A DNA stretch of 64,000 nt from an uncultured Pelagibacteraceae bacterium (GCA_902589455.1 CACISX010000001.1:1-64000), one strand, 5' to 3'. Positions 1 through 8,820 are shown, counted from the first letter of the stretch. Numbers and translations are program-made. The notes: generated by a model from the sequence alone, not told the origin.

Positions 1-2
1 TT

Positions 3-692
3 GTAAAAAATAAAAAAAATATTAAATCTATTTTTCATTTCGGAGAGTTTGCAAGAATTTTTCAAAGTTTTAAAAAATTCGATGAATGTTACAAATCAAA
101 TTCAATTGGCACAAAGTCAGTTTTTAAATTTTGTTTAGATAATAATATAAAACTTATTTATTCTGCAACATCTGCAAGCTTAGGAAATAATGGTAAAGAT
201 AAAAATCTTTCTCCTTATGCATTTACCAAGTCAAAAAATTTAGAATTATTAGAAAATTTAAAAAAATGGTTTAATTTTAAATTTGAAGTTGTCTTTTTTT
301 ATAATGTCTATGGTCCAAGACAAATTAAAGTTGGTGATATGGCTACAGTTATTGGGATATTTGAAAATCAATATTTAAATAAAAAACCATTAAGTGTAGT
401 TAAACCTGGAACTCAAACTAGGAGATTTACACATATTAATGATACCGTTAAAGTTTGCTATGAAGCTTTTAAAGCTAACAAGTGCAGATACTATAGTATA
501 AGCAATAAGCACTCTTATTCGATAATACAGGTTGCAAATATGTTTAAAAGTGAAATTACATTATTAAAACCTCGATTAGGCGAAAGATATGCGTCAGCTT
601 TGACTAAAATCTCTTCTAAAAACAAAATAATTCAAAAATATGGAAAATTACAATTGAAAGATTACATAAGTTACTTTATTAGATCTCATTAA
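3..692 (+). CDS. NAD-dependent epimerase/dehydratase, 3' part only (nucleotide-sugar modification)
   Basis: The frame is open from the left edge of the window, so the N-terminal NAD-binding Rossmann segment lies outside it; 229 residues are visible. The visible part has the short-chain dehydrogenase pattern of the UDP-glucose 4-epimerase/dehydratase family: [12 protein letters not shown], then a YSATSAS segment, the catalytic Y-x-x-x-K as YAFTK, and the family motif YNVYGPRQ. Members interconvert nucleotide sugars for surface polysaccharide. The polymerase-like and Wzz-like genes 4-6 kb downstream fit that role, but the substrate cannot be told from the sequence. An internal ATG at 339 would give only 117 residues and would lose the catalytic Tyr/Lys, so it is not the start. 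Confidence 0.85.
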   Translation, partial: VKNKKNIKSIFHFGEFARIFQSFKKFDECYKSNSIGTKSVFKFCLDNNIKLIYSATSASLGNNGKDKNLSPYAFTKSKNLELLENLKKWFNFKFEVVFFYNVYGPRQIKVGDMATVIGIFENQYLNKKPLSVVKPGTQTRRFTHINDTVKVCYEAFKANKCRYYSISNKHSYSIIQVANMFKSEITLLKPRLGERYASALTKISSKNKIIQKYGKLQLKDYISYFIRSH

Positions 693-694
693 TT

Positions 695-820
695 ATGAAA
701 ATTAAAAGTTCACTAAAATCAATCAAAAAAAGAGATTTAAACTCTAAACTAGTTCGAAGACGTGGAAGAGTTTATGTTATTAATAAAACAAACCCAAAAT
801 TTAAAGCAAGACAGAAGTAA
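695..820 (+). CDS. rpmJ: 50S ribosomal protein L36, zinc-free type
   Basis: This 41-residue gene begins with ATG two bases after the epimerase stop. The protein is highly basic (start [14 protein letters not shown], then [21 protein letters not shown]) and matches the L36 family along its whole length. L36 is a small protein of the large ribosomal subunit. The usual zinc-binding Cys/His set is absent, so it is the C-minus (YkgO-like) form that does not need zinc. The gene at 7812-8042 for L31 is also the C-minus form. Confidence 0.93.
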   Translation: MKIKSSLKSIKKRDLNSKLVRRRGRVYVINKTNPKFKARQK

Positions 821-824
821 TTTT

Positions 825-935
825 ATGGATAATGAAAACCATAAAAATATCTGGAATAATTTTACGAAATTTGTTCTTTGGGGAACAGTCGCAATAATAA
901 CTGTTCTTGTTTTAATGGCAATATTTCTTTTATAA
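825..935 (+). CDS. aa3-type cytochrome c oxidase subunit IV, tiny membrane protein
   Basis: This 36-residue ORF starts with ATG at 825, four bases after rpmJ. It has a polar N-terminus (MDNENHKNIWNNFTKF) followed by one hydrophobic helix (about residues 17-36). This is the plan of the alphaproteobacterial aa3-type cytochrome oxidase subunit IV family (COX4_pro_2), a single-helix accessory subunit, whose typical start is a short acidic stretch, then W and TxF/TKF before the helix. It ends 20 bases before pntA. The family assignment is by pattern memory, and a generic single-pass peptide is the alternative. Short-ORF callers may miss it. Confidence 0.7.
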   Translation: MDNENHKNIWNNFTKFVLWGTVAIITVLVLMAIFLL

Positions 936-955
936 TTTTATTATTTAAATTTATA

Positions 956-2044
956 ATGAATTTAGCTTCAATTATAGAAAATAGAAAGACAGAGAAACGC
1001 GTAGCTCTTACGCCTGAAATTGCAAAAAAGTATCTTAGTTTAGGTTTCAAAATTTCTTTACCAAAAGATTATGGAATCCATTTAGGTTTTAATGATCAAG
1101 AATATAAAAATTCTGGAGTAAATTTTTTTGATACTGAAGAAGAATTATTTAAGAATGCTGAAATTTTTATTCAATTAGGGTTACCTGATAATGAGAAATT
1201 ATCTTTATTTAAGGAAAAACAAACTTTGATTGGTTCATTGAATGCCTTTTCAAATAAAGAAAAATTAGAAAATTTAAAATCAAAAAAAATTAATTGTTTT
1301 TCTTTAGAATTACTTCCAAGAATTACTAGAGCTCAATCAATGGATATATTATCATCACAAGCCAACCTAGCTGGTTATAAAGCTGTAATAGAAGCTTTTC
1401 AAATTTATGAAAAAGCAATACCAATGATGATGACTGCAGCCGGAACAATACCTGCTGCAAAAGTATTGGTAGTTGGAGCGGGAGTTGCGGGATTGCAAGC
1501 TATTGCAACTGCCAAAAGAATGGGAGCGGTAGTTTTTGCAACTGATGTAAGAATGGCTTCCAAAGAGCAAGTTGAAAGCTTAGGTGGAAAATTTTTAGTA
1601 GTTGAAGGATCAGAGAATTTAGAGACAGATGGTGGTTATGCTAAAGAAACTTCAGATGATTTTAAAAAAAAACAAGATGAGTTATTAACAGAAACTTTGA
1701 AAAAGATTGATATAGTAATTTGCACAGCCTTAATCCCAGGCAAAGAAGCACCTAAAATTATAAAAGAACAAATGATCAAAAATTTACAGTCAGGTTCTGT
1801 GATTTATGATTTAGCAGCAATTCAAGGAGGAAATACAGTATTTACTGAAGTTGATCAAATTATTGAAAAAAATGGCGTCAAAATTTTAGGTGAGGCAAAT
1901 ATATTAAATAAATTACCTGTATCAGCTTCTAATTTGTACGCAAAAAATGTATTTAATTTTATTTCAAATTTATATGATAAAGAAACTAAGAAATTAAATA
2001 TAAATTTAGAAGACGAAATAATTGAAAAAACATTAATAAAATAG
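956..2044 (+). CDS. pntA: NAD(P) transhydrogenase subunit alpha part 1 (NAD-binding)
   Basis: This is domain I of the proton-translocating transhydrogenase, which moves hydride from NADH to NADP+ using the proton gradient. The 362 residues start MNLASIIENRKTEKRVALTP, the conserved N-terminus of the family; a further-upstream in-frame ATG at 878 would overlap the COX IV gene and is rejected. The RVALTPE motif, a Rossmann GAGVAG near residue 173, and the LIPGKEAP segment are visible. The protein is soluble and lacks the membrane part, which is encoded by the next gene. The split into three polypeptides (A1, A2, B) is normal in alphaproteobacteria. Confidence 0.95.
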   Translation: MNLASIIENRKTEKRVALTPEIAKKYLSLGFKISLPKDYGIHLGFNDQEYKNSGVNFFDTEEELFKNAEIFIQLGLPDNEKLSLFKEKQTLIGSLNAFSNKEKLENLKSKKINCFSLELLPRITRAQSMDILSSQANLAGYKAVIEAFQIYEKAIPMMMTAAGTIPAAKVLVVGAGVAGLQAIATAKRMGAVVFATDVRMASKEQVESLGGKFLVVEGSENLETDGGYAKETSDDFKKKQDELLTETLKKIDIVICTALIPGKEAPKIIKEQMIKNLQSGSVIYDLAAIQGGNTVFTEVDQIIEKNGVKILGEANILNKLPVSASNLYAKNVFNFISNLYDKETKKLNINLEDEIIEKTLIK

Positions 2045-2048
2045 AATT

Positions 2049-2357
2049 ATGGAAATAGATCCTTTTATATTTAGATTAAGTATCTTTATATTATCAATAT
2101 TTATAGGTTATTATGTAGTTTGGAGTGTAACACCTTCTTTGCATACACCCTTAATGTCAGTTACAAATGCAATTTCATCAGTAATTATTGTTGGAGCAAT
2201 CATTGCAGCGTTATCAGGCAATGATGGAGAAGTTTTTTCATCTTCAAGTGTCTATGGCTTTTTAGCAATTATTTTAGCAGCTGTTAATATATTTGGTGGA
2301 TTTTTAGTAACTCAAAGAATGTTAGCGATGTATAAAAAAAAGAAAAAGGATAAATAA
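2049..2357 (+). CDS. pntAB: NAD(P) transhydrogenase subunit alpha part 2 (membrane)
   Basis: This 102-residue protein is almost entirely hydrophobic, with about three membrane helices (around 8-25, 37-58, 70-90) and a basic tail. It matches the membrane part of the transhydrogenase alpha chain (PntAB): the SVTPSLHTPLMSVTNAISS segment is the family signature. It forms part of the proton channel with the N-terminal helices of PntB. The gene starts 4 bases after pntA and ends 3 bases before pntB, so the three are one transcription unit. Confidence 0.95.
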   Translation: MEIDPFIFRLSIFILSIFIGYYVVWSVTPSLHTPLMSVTNAISSVIIVGAIIAALSGNDGEVFSSSSVYGFLAIILAAVNIFGGFLVTQRMLAMYKKKKKDK

Positions 2358-2360
2358 TTA

Positions 2361-3755
2361 ATGTCTGCAAATCTTTCAGCAATATTGTACTTAATTTCAG
2401 GAGTATTATTTATATTAGCTTTAAGAGGTTTATCATCTCCAGAAACCTCAAGACAAGGTAATTTATTTGGAATTATTGGAATGGTAATAGCTGTAACTGT
2501 TACATTTCTTTCAGTCAGTAATTTTACATCTGGATTTATTTATGTGATAATTTTTTTAGCTATAGGAGGAAGTATTGGTGCGTTTATAGCTTATCGTATA
2601 CCAATGACAGCAATGCCAGAATTAGTAGCTGGTTTTCATAGTTTAGTTGGCTTAGCTGCGGTCTTTGTTGCAATTTCTGCATTTATTAATCCTTCAGCTT
2701 TTAATCTTGGAACACCAGGAAACATTAAGCTGGCTAGTTTAATAGAAATGGCAATAGGGGCAGCAGTTGGTGCTATAACCTTTTCGGGCTCTGTGATAGC
2801 GTTTTTAAAACTTCAAGGGATAATGTCAGGTGCACCGATTACTTTTAAAGGTCAACATTTGTTAAACGCATTATTATTAATTTTAATTGTAATATTAACA
2901 ACCTATCTTTGTTCAACACAATCATCTAATTTATTTTGGATATTAATTGCAGTTTCTTTTTTAATTGGATTTTTAATTATTATTCCAATTGGTGGAGCAG
3001 ATATGCCGGTAGTAATTTCAATGTTAAATTCATATTCAGGCTGGGCAGCTGCTGGAATTGGATTTACTTTAGAAAATACAGCTTTAATTATAACTGGTGC
3101 ATTAGTTGGTTCATCAGGCGCAATTCTCTCGTATATTATGTGTAAAGGAATGAATAGATCATTCTTCAATGTTATCTTAGGTGGTTTCGGTGCAACAGAT
3201 CAATCTTCAACAGATAAAAATAAAGAACAAAGACCTGTAAAAAGTGGTAATGCAGATGATGCTGCTTTTTTAATGAAAAATGCATCGTCTGTAATTATTG
3301 TTCCAGGTTATGGAATGGCTGTAGCACAAGCCCAACATGCTTTAAGAGAAATGGTAGATACTTTAAAAAAAAATGATATTAAAGTTTCTTATGCGATACA
3401 CCCAGTAGCAGGACGAATGCCAGGACATATGAACGTTTTATTGGCAGAAGCAAATGTCCCTTATGATGAAGTATTCGAGTTAGAGGAAATAAATAATGAT
3501 TTTGCAAATGCTGATGTTGCATTTGTTATTGGAGCGAATGATGTAACTAATCCAGTAGCAAAAACAGATCCCCAAAGTCCAATTTATGGAATGCCAGTTC
3601 TTGATGTTGAAAAATGTAAATCAGTATTATTCGTTAAAAGAAGTTTATCACCTGGTTATGCAGGAATTGATAACGATCTTTTTTATAAAGAAAATACTCT
3701 GATGTTATTTGCTGATGCAAAAAAAATGACAGAGGATATTACCAAAAATTTATAG
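2361..3755 (+). CDS. pntB: NAD(P) transhydrogenase subunit beta
   Basis: The first 270 residues or so hold eight to nine membrane helices (domain II, proton channel) and the C-terminal 180 residues form the soluble NADP(H)-binding domain III. The domain III motif GYGMAVAQAQHALREM begins near residue 314, followed by IHPVAGRMPGHMNVLLAEA and GANDVTNPVA, all typical. At 464 residues it is full length. It is the last gene of the pnt operon, and the transaldolase begins 8 bases later. It supplies NADPH from NADH at the cytoplasmic membrane. Confidence 0.97.
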   Translation: MSANLSAILYLISGVLFILALRGLSSPETSRQGNLFGIIGMVIAVTVTFLSVSNFTSGFIYVIIFLAIGGSIGAFIAYRIPMTAMPELVAGFHSLVGLAAVFVAISAFINPSAFNLGTPGNIKLASLIEMAIGAAVGAITFSGSVIAFLKLQGIMSGAPITFKGQHLLNALLLILIVILTTYLCSTQSSNLFWILIAVSFLIGFLIIIPIGGADMPVVISMLNSYSGWAAAGIGFTLENTALIITGALVGSSGAILSYIMCKGMNRSFFNVILGGFGATDQSSTDKNKEQRPVKSGNADDAAFLMKNASSVIIVPGYGMAVAQAQHALREMVDTLKKNDIKVSYAIHPVAGRMPGHMNVLLAEANVPYDEVFELEEINNDFANADVAFVIGANDVTNPVAKTDPQSPIYGMPVLDVEKCKSVLFVKRSLSPGYAGIDNDLFYKENTLMLFADAKKMTEDITKNL

Positions 3756-3763
3756 ATACATTA

Positions 3764-4462
3764 ATGAAAACAGATATTTTTTGCGACATAGCAGATCTTT
3801 CTCAGATAAGAAAATTTAATAAAAAAAGTATTGTAAAAGGTTTTACTACCAATCCAAGCTTGATGAGAAAAGCTGGTGCGAAAAATTATAAAAAATATTC
3901 AAAACAAATACTAAAAATATGTAAAAATAAACCTGTATCTCTTGAAGTATTCGCTGATAGCCAGAAATCTATGATAGAACAAGGTATAAAAATAAATAAC
4001 TGGGGAAAAAATGTCTATGTAAAGTTACCAGTAGTTAATTCAAAAAATAAATTTACAGGAACTGTAATTACAAAACTAAACAAAAGAGGCATCAAATTAA
4101 ATATAACTGCAGTCTATTCAGCCAAACAAACTAAAAAAATTTTAAAAAATATTAATAAGAAAACTAAGGTAATAATATCAATCTTTGCAGGTAGAGCAGC
4201 AGATGTAGGCAAAGATCCTGTTCCAGAATTTATTGAAAGTATTAAATTAGCAAAAGAATTTAAAAATGTTAAAATTTTATGGGCAAGTGTGCGTGAACCT
4301 TATAATTATTTGCAAGCTAAACAGTTAAATTGTAATATAGTCACTATACCTCCTGCAATTATTGAAAAAATTGAAAAATTTGGAAAATCTTTTGACAAAT
4401 TAACGTTAGAAACTGTTAGAACATTTTTAATAGATAGTAAAAAGTCAAATTTCAAGATTTAA
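3764..4462 (+). CDS. tal: Transaldolase-family protein (short, fructose-6-phosphate aldolase-like)
   Basis: This is a 232-residue TIM-barrel aldolase of the short transaldolase/FSA group. Visible motifs are KGFTTNPSLMRKAG near the N-terminus, SLEVFAD, and VYVKLPV with the Schiff-base lysine at about residue 87, then TIPPAIIEKI near the end. The family transfers dihydroxyacetone units between sugar phosphates in the non-oxidative pentose phosphate pathway. It lies 8 bases after pntB. A transketolase is encoded at 13.2-15.1 kb, so both C2 and C3 transfer steps are present. Transaldolase and fructose-6-phosphate aldolase activity cannot be separated by eye. Confidence 0.85.
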   Translation: MKTDIFCDIADLSQIRKFNKKSIVKGFTTNPSLMRKAGAKNYKKYSKQILKICKNKPVSLEVFADSQKSMIEQGIKINNWGKNVYVKLPVVNSKNKFTGTVITKLNKRGIKLNITAVYSAKQTKKILKNINKKTKVIISIFAGRAADVGKDPVPEFIESIKLAKEFKNVKILWASVREPYNYLQAKQLNCNIVTIPPAIIEKIEKFGKSFDKLTLETVRTFLIDSKKSNFKI

Positions 4463-4496
4463 ATATTATGGTTTGTGGCAATCTTGAGTAGGATTT

Positions 4497-5702
4497 ATGG
4501 TTTTAAAACAAAATAATTTTATAAATTTTCTTCTTTATAGTTGGGTTATATTATTGATGACTCAGGTTCTTAGGATAGAATATAAAATCATATATTTTCC
4601 ATTTTTAATTTTTTTTCTTCTTTTGAATACTTTTGTAATTTTTAGAAACGGTTTAATATTTAAAGCAAACGACTATTTAAAATTACATATATGGATTTTT
4701 TTTATATTAATTTTTTATATATGTGGAATGACTTTCTTTTATGGAAATTTGAACGATTTTCTTAAAGCATTTCCTAGAATGTTAATTATGCCTTTAACAT
4801 TTATTTTTTTTTATAATTTCATTTTTAACAAATTACAGTTTAATAAAATATTAAAAATTTATTTTATTTTTTCGATCATCGCGGCTTTATCAATCTATTA
4901 TCAAGTTTTTTTTGGCCCACTTGATTTTATAGTTGATCATTCAGAAAGACTAGGCTTGGAAAGATATGCGTCGACAGCTGGTTCTTTAACTGTTTTTGGA
5001 GGTGCAACTGGAATATTTTTAGTTTTAACGGTACTTTTTGTAAAAAATTATTATACGAAATTAATTATTTTTTCATTATTTGCTTTAGCGGGCGCTTTGT
5101 CATTATCAAAATCAGGATTAATGAATGTTTTACTTGGTACATTATTTCTAATTTTTATTACAAAATTTAAATATAAATTTTTTTTTATAATAAATTCATT
5201 ATTAGTAATATTTTTATTATATTTTTTTGTACCTGAAATCCAATTATATTTGGATGCTGCTTTTAAAGCATTAGACTTTGGGTCAGGTGAGCATACAAGT
5301 ATTAGGGGCCAAACATCATTTAGAATATTTGGTGCATTTCATCAACTGACTGTAGACTCAATTTTCGAAACTTTTTTTGGTTATGGCTTACTTGGAGGTC
5401 AAGGAGCCTTTGGATTACCAGCGTCAATTGCAGGAACAACTCATAATCAATTTGGTGACCTGTTTCAAATCGGTGGAATTTTTTTATTTTTAAATGTCGT
5501 ATCAATTATATTTTGCCTAATGCTTGAATTAAAAAAAATTATGAAAAATGATTTTTTAGCAAATCTGTTTTTTTATTGTAATTTAATAGGAATAATAAAT
5601 ATGTTTTTTTTCAATGGCTTTTTATATCAACCTACAACCTCATTTATTTTTTGGCTTTCTTTAGTTTATGTAATTAAAAAACAAGAAAAAATTCTCGACT
5701 AA
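4497..5702 (+). CDS. Polytopic membrane protein, O-antigen polymerase/ligase-like
   Basis: This 401-residue protein has about ten to eleven hydrophobic helices and a larger periplasmic-type loop between roughly residues 255 and 320. In that loop the sequence GYGLLGGQGAF is followed by TTHNQFGDLFQIGG, which recalls the Wzy_C/O-antigen ligase pattern (conserved H-N in a loop before a late helix). I infer a role in polymerising or ligating surface polysaccharide. The convergent Wzz-like gene just downstream and the epimerase at the left edge support that. No catalytic residue can be assigned with certainty. The base composition is even more AT-rich than its neighbours. Confidence 0.6.
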   Translation: MVLKQNNFINFLLYSWVILLMTQVLRIEYKIIYFPFLIFFLLLNTFVIFRNGLIFKANDYLKLHIWIFFILIFYICGMTFFYGNLNDFLKAFPRMLIMPLTFIFFYNFIFNKLQFNKILKIYFIFSIIAALSIYYQVFFGPLDFIVDHSERLGLERYASTAGSLTVFGGATGIFLVLTVLFVKNYYTKLIIFSLFALAGALSLSKSGLMNVLLGTLFLIFITKFKYKFFFIINSLLVIFLLYFFVPEIQLYLDAAFKALDFGSGEHTSIRGQTSFRIFGAFHQLTVDSIFETFFGYGLLGGQGAFGLPASIAGTTHNQFGDLFQIGGIFLFLNVVSIIFCLMLELKKIMKNDFLANLFFYCNLIGIINMFFFNGFLYQPTTSFIFWLSLVYVIKKQEKILD

Positions 5703-5757
5703 TATAACGATTGATAATATTTGATTATATGAGTTTTTTGTGAATAGATATTGTATT

Positions 5758-6795
5758 TTAACTTTGTAAAGATTTTCTTAAGTAATTTGAGGTCAGAAAA
5801 AGTATAAAAGAATTAAGCAATAAACCAAATAAAATACCCGCCATTATTATTTCTTGATGTGAGGATTTGTTACTTGTTATTTGCCAGTCACTGATATTGT
5901 AAAAAGATAAATCGCTTGCTGAAATAAAATCATTAAGAGCTTCAGTAAGTTCTAAAATTTCATCATTTATTAAATTCGCATTTAATTCATTTTCTAAAGA
6001 TGATATTTTTTGTAAAATTCTAAATAGTTTATATATTTCAGGTTCTGTACTTATTAATTCATCAGTTATTTCCAAAGAATTTAAAGAACCAACTCTTTCT
6101 AAATCTAATAACAATTTTTCTTTCATTCTTATCTTATTGTTTAAATCAAGATAATTTTTTTTTAAATATATTGCATCTTGTAAACGTAATTCTGTAGTAA
6201 ATTTTTCAGTATTAGCTTCATTACTTAAATCAATATTCAAAAAATATCCAAATTGTTCTTCAATTATTTTTTTCGAACGTTTTAGTTCTTTTATAGTCAC
6301 CTCAAGATCATTATTTAATGCTAAACTCTCATTTTTTAATTGAGCAACTTTTGATCTGATATTAATTTTCTTCAAATTTTCTTTTCTTTCTAACGTATCT
6401 ATTTTTTGTTGAATTCTATATATGATTTTTTCATTAATACTTTCATTTAAATCTTGCACCACATTATCTACGTTTACCAGTTCATTTAGTTGAAAGTATA
6501 AGCTATATTTATCTTTTAAATTTATAACATAATCAATTGGTCTATATTCTTTAATTAAATTTAATATAGCTCCCTTTGTAAGATCTAAAAATTGATTATA
6601 ATTTAATTTTAATTTTCCTATTTCCCATTCATTTACAATGTTAAATTTTAAGGAGTATTTATAAGAGACAAATTTTACTTTATTATTGTAATAGTAACTA
6701 CTCAATATTGAAATAATAAATATAAATAGAATTAATATAATTTTTTGTTTGAATAAATATAAAAGACTAACAACTGATGCTTTGCTTCGAGACAT
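5758..6795 (-). CDS. Wzz-like polysaccharide chain-length/co-polymerase protein
   Basis: The 345 residues have a classic Wzz layout: an N-terminal membrane helix (about 17-35), a long periplasmic region rich in predicted coiled coil (about 130-290), and a C-terminal helix (about 318-336) ending in a short basic tail. Such proteins set the length of O-antigen or capsule chains by interacting with Wzy. The gene is convergent with the polymerase-like gene at 4497-5702, 55 bases apart. I see no Walker motif, so it is not a fused tyrosine kinase. The call rests on topology and context, not on a sequence motif I can name. Confidence 0.55.
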   Translation of the reverse strand: MSRSKASVVSLLYLFKQKIILILFIFIISILSSYYYNNKVKFVSYKYSLKFNIVNEWEIGKLKLNYNQFLDLTKGAILNLIKEYRPIDYVINLKDKYSLYFQLNELVNVDNVVQDLNESINEKIIYRIQQKIDTLERKENLKKINIRSKVAQLKNESLALNNDLEVTIKELKRSKKIIEEQFGYFLNIDLSNEANTEKFTTELRLQDAIYLKKNYLDLNNKIRMKEKLLLDLERVGSLNSLEITDELISTEPEIYKLFRILQKISSLENELNANLINDEILELTEALNDFISASDLSFYNISDWQITSNKSSHQEIIMAGILFGLLLNSFILFLTSNYLRKSLQS

Positions 6796-6888
6796 ATATT
6801 TCTCTTTAGTACAATTAATTTATAATAAATACAAATTATTTATTTAAAAGAAGATCTTAGTTAATTTTTAATTTTATATGATTTAAAT

Positions 6889-6965
<77 letters not shown>

Positions 6966-6971
6966 ATATAC

Positions 6972-7166
6972 TTAAATTCTATTTTTAAGTTTGTTTAACT
7001 TCTTAACTCTTTTAATATTTTCTTGAAGAATTCTTTTTTTTCTTTCCGAAGGTTTTTCGTAATTATTTTTTAATTTTATAATTTTAAAAAAACCATCTCT
7101 TTGAAGTTTTCTTTTTAAAACTCTTAGAGCTTGTTCGACATTATTATCTTTAACTTCTATTTTAAT
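6972..7166 (-). CDS. rpsU: 30S ribosomal protein S21, with apparent ATT start codon
   Basis: The conserved S21 frame gives KIEVKDNNVEQALRVLKRK, then LQRDGFFKIIKLKNNYEKPS and a basic tail. It is 64 residues if started at the ATT codon at 7166. Reading upstream in this frame, the codons are GTT GTA GAG CTG TTT ATC GCC TTA TAT TGC AAG and then a TAA stop, so no ATG, GTG or TTG is available. A perfect GGAGG (7176-7172) lies 5 bases before the ATT; the alternative ATA is 11 bases away. ATT is a known rare start used for autoregulated infC. S21 is a small-subunit protein acting in initiation. The gene lies between trcR and the initiator tRNA. Confidence 0.85.
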   Translation of the reverse strand: MKIEVKDNNVEQALRVLKRKLQRDGFFKIIKLKNNYEKPSERKKRILQENIKRVKKLNKLKNRI

Positions 7167-7171
7167 AACTA

Positions 7172-7176
7172 CCTCC
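7172..7176 (-). promoter_or_regulatory. Ribosome binding site of rpsU
   Basis: The minus strand reads GGAGG here, followed by TAGTT and then ATT. It is a perfect anti-16S match with a 5-base spacer. It decides the otherwise unassignable start of rpsU in favour of the ATT codon rather than the downstream ATA. Confidence 0.7.
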
Positions 7177-7229
7177 AGAAAGATGGCTAAATAGCACTTT
7201 TATAATTTTATGTCTATTTAAATTATTCA

Positions 7230-7811
7230 TTATATAGGAGTTATTTTACTTTGTTTTTCTTTTTCTTTAATTTTTTTTTCTCTTTTTATCCTTCTTTCTG
7301 CTTTTTCTATTGCATCTAACAAATCTTTTTGGCTGAATAAATTTAAAGCTACAGGATCTTTTGGACTTAAATTATTATAATTCCAGTAACTTTTATTTCT
7401 TATTGAAACTACAGAGTTTTTTGTGATTCCTACTAGTTTTGCAATTTGAGAGTCTTTTAAAATATTATGTTCTCTTATAAGCCAAAGAGCTGAATCTGGT
7501 TTATCTTGTCTTTTTGATAAGGGTATGTATTTTTTAATTTTTTTTTCTGTATTTGATATCTCAATATCACTACCTTTTATCTGCAAAGCTCTATCGCTGT
7601 CTTTTGAAGATAATTCAATTTCCTCTCGAGTTAATTGACCTGAAATAATTGGGTTGTATCCTTTTATACCTTTTGCAACTTCACCATCTGCTATTCCTTG
7701 CACTTCAACTTCATGTAATTTGCAAAAAGTAGCTATTTGTTTAAAAGTCAGTGTTGTATTCTCAACAAGCCAAACAGCTGTAGCCATTGGCATTAAAGGT
7801 GCATTTGACAT
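7230..7811 (-). CDS. trcR: Cell-cycle transcriptional regulator TrcR (DUF1013 family)
   Basis: This 193-residue protein starts MSNAPLMPMATAVWLVENT, the hallmark of the alphaproteobacterial DUF1013/TrcR family. Two similar helix-turn-helix-like modules are visible: residues about 8-50 (TAVWLVENTTLTFKQIATFC) and about 100-145 (ALWLIREHNILKDSQIAKLV), each with a W-L-x-x-[EN] pattern before the helix pair. The C-terminus is a lysine/glutamate-rich helix. Family members are RNA-polymerase-associated regulators of cell-cycle genes. It lies directly after rpmE with no gap, as in many alphaproteobacteria. Confidence 0.85.
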   Translation of the reverse strand: MSNAPLMPMATAVWLVENTTLTFKQIATFCKLHEVEVQGIADGEVAKGIKGYNPIISGQLTREEIELSSKDSDRALQIKGSDIEISNTEKKIKKYIPLSKRQDKPDSALWLIREHNILKDSQIAKLVGITKNSVVSIRNKSYWNYNNLSPKDPVALNLFSQKDLLDAIEKAERRIKREKKIKEKEKQSKITPI

Positions 7812-8042
7812 TTAACTTTTCTTTTCTGATTTAAAATTTTGAAATTTTTTATTGAATTTGCTTATTCTTCCTTTATCCATCAGCTTTTGCTTTCCACCTG
7901 TCCACGCAGCATGAGATTTTGGATCAATCTCTAATTTTAATAATTCACCTTCTTTACCCCAAGTTGATTTCGTTTCAAATTGAGTTCCATCAGTCATCTC
8001 TACTTTAATTGAGTGGTAGTTTGGGTGAATATCTTTTTTCAT
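7812..8042 (-). CDS. rpmE: 50S ribosomal protein L31, zinc-free type
   Basis: This 76-residue protein starts [20 protein letters not shown] and contains [24 protein letters not shown], the L31 pattern. The zinc-binding CxxC found in the C-plus form is missing, so this is a zinc-independent L31. The end carries extra basic residues. The stop abuts the trcR start. Together with rpmJ at 695-820 it indicates a ribosome that saves zinc, fitting an open-ocean oligotroph. Confidence 0.95.
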   Translation of the reverse strand: MKKDIHPNYHSIKVEMTDGTQFETKSTWGKEGELLKLEIDPKSHAAWTGGKQKLMDKGRISKFNKKFQNFKSEKKS

Positions 8043-8077
8043 ATCGAGACTTATAGCAAAAGAATTTTAGAACACAA

Positions 8078-8818
8078 TTAAAAGTTCTTTAATTTTATAA
8101 GCATTTTATTGTTAATTGCGTCACTAGAAGCTCTAATATCAATATTATTGGTATTGAATTTGTTTAAATCATTTACTATACCACCTGCTTCTTCAACCAT
8201 CAAAGCGCCTGCGGCAACATCCCAAAGGTTAATTTTGTTATGAAAAAAACCGTCTAATCTACCCGATGCTACATATGCCAAATCTAATGCGGCGCAACCA
8301 GTATATCTCACATTTAAGTCGCTAAACTTTACTCCTTCATGATTGGTAGAAAATAAACAATCTTCCAATAAATTTTTTTTTGATACTCTAAGTCTTTCGT
8401 TATTTAAAAAAGCTCCTTTATTTTTTTCTGAATAATACATTTCATCTTTTATAGGGTCAAAAATTAAACCACTGACTATTTTTCCTTCAGATTGAAGAGC
8501 AATACAAATTGCAAAATGTGGTATTCCATGAAGAAAATTTGTTGTGCCATCAATCGGATCTATTATCCAAATATTTTCTTTATCTTTATTATTAATTTTA
8601 CCAACTTCCTCTGATAGAAAAGAATAATTTTTTTTTGTTTTAGATAGCTCTTCAATTAAAATTTTTTCAACATGTTTATCAGTTTTTGTTACAAAATCGT
8701 AAGGTCCTTTTTTTGATACTTGTAATTTTTCAACTTCTCCAAAATCTCTTATTACTGATTTTGAAGCTTTTTCAGCTGCTTTTATCATTATGTTTAAGTT
8801 TGAAGATATAGAGATCAT
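8078..8818 (-). CDS. suhB: Inositol monophosphatase family protein
   Basis: This 246-residue Mg2+-dependent phosphatase has all three family signatures: EEVGK (metal ligand Glu), WIIDPIDGTTNFLHGIPHFA (the DPxDGT motif) and WDVAAGALMVEEAGG near the C-terminus. Family members hydrolyse myo-inositol 1-phosphate; SuhB in proteobacteria also takes part in rRNA transcription antitermination. The gene starts 2 bases after efp and ends 35 bases before rpmE. Phosphatase class is secure, natural substrate is not. Confidence 0.9.
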   Translation of the reverse strand: MISISSNLNIMIKAAEKASKSVIRDFGEVEKLQVSKKGPYDFVTKTDKHVEKILIEELSKTKKNYSFLSEEVGKINNKDKENIWIIDPIDGTTNFLHGIPHFAICIALQSEGKIVSGLIFDPIKDEMYYSEKNKGAFLNNERLRVSKKNLLEDCLFSTNHEGVKFSDLNVRYTGCAALDLAYVASGRLDGFFHNKINLWDVAAGALMVEEAGGIVNDLNKFNTNNIDIRASSDAINNKMLIKLKNF

Positions 8819-8820
8819 TT

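Noticed and set aside
878..955. Upstream start for pntA
   Set aside because: It would run through the COX IV-like small gene in another frame, and the family N-terminus begins at ATG 956.
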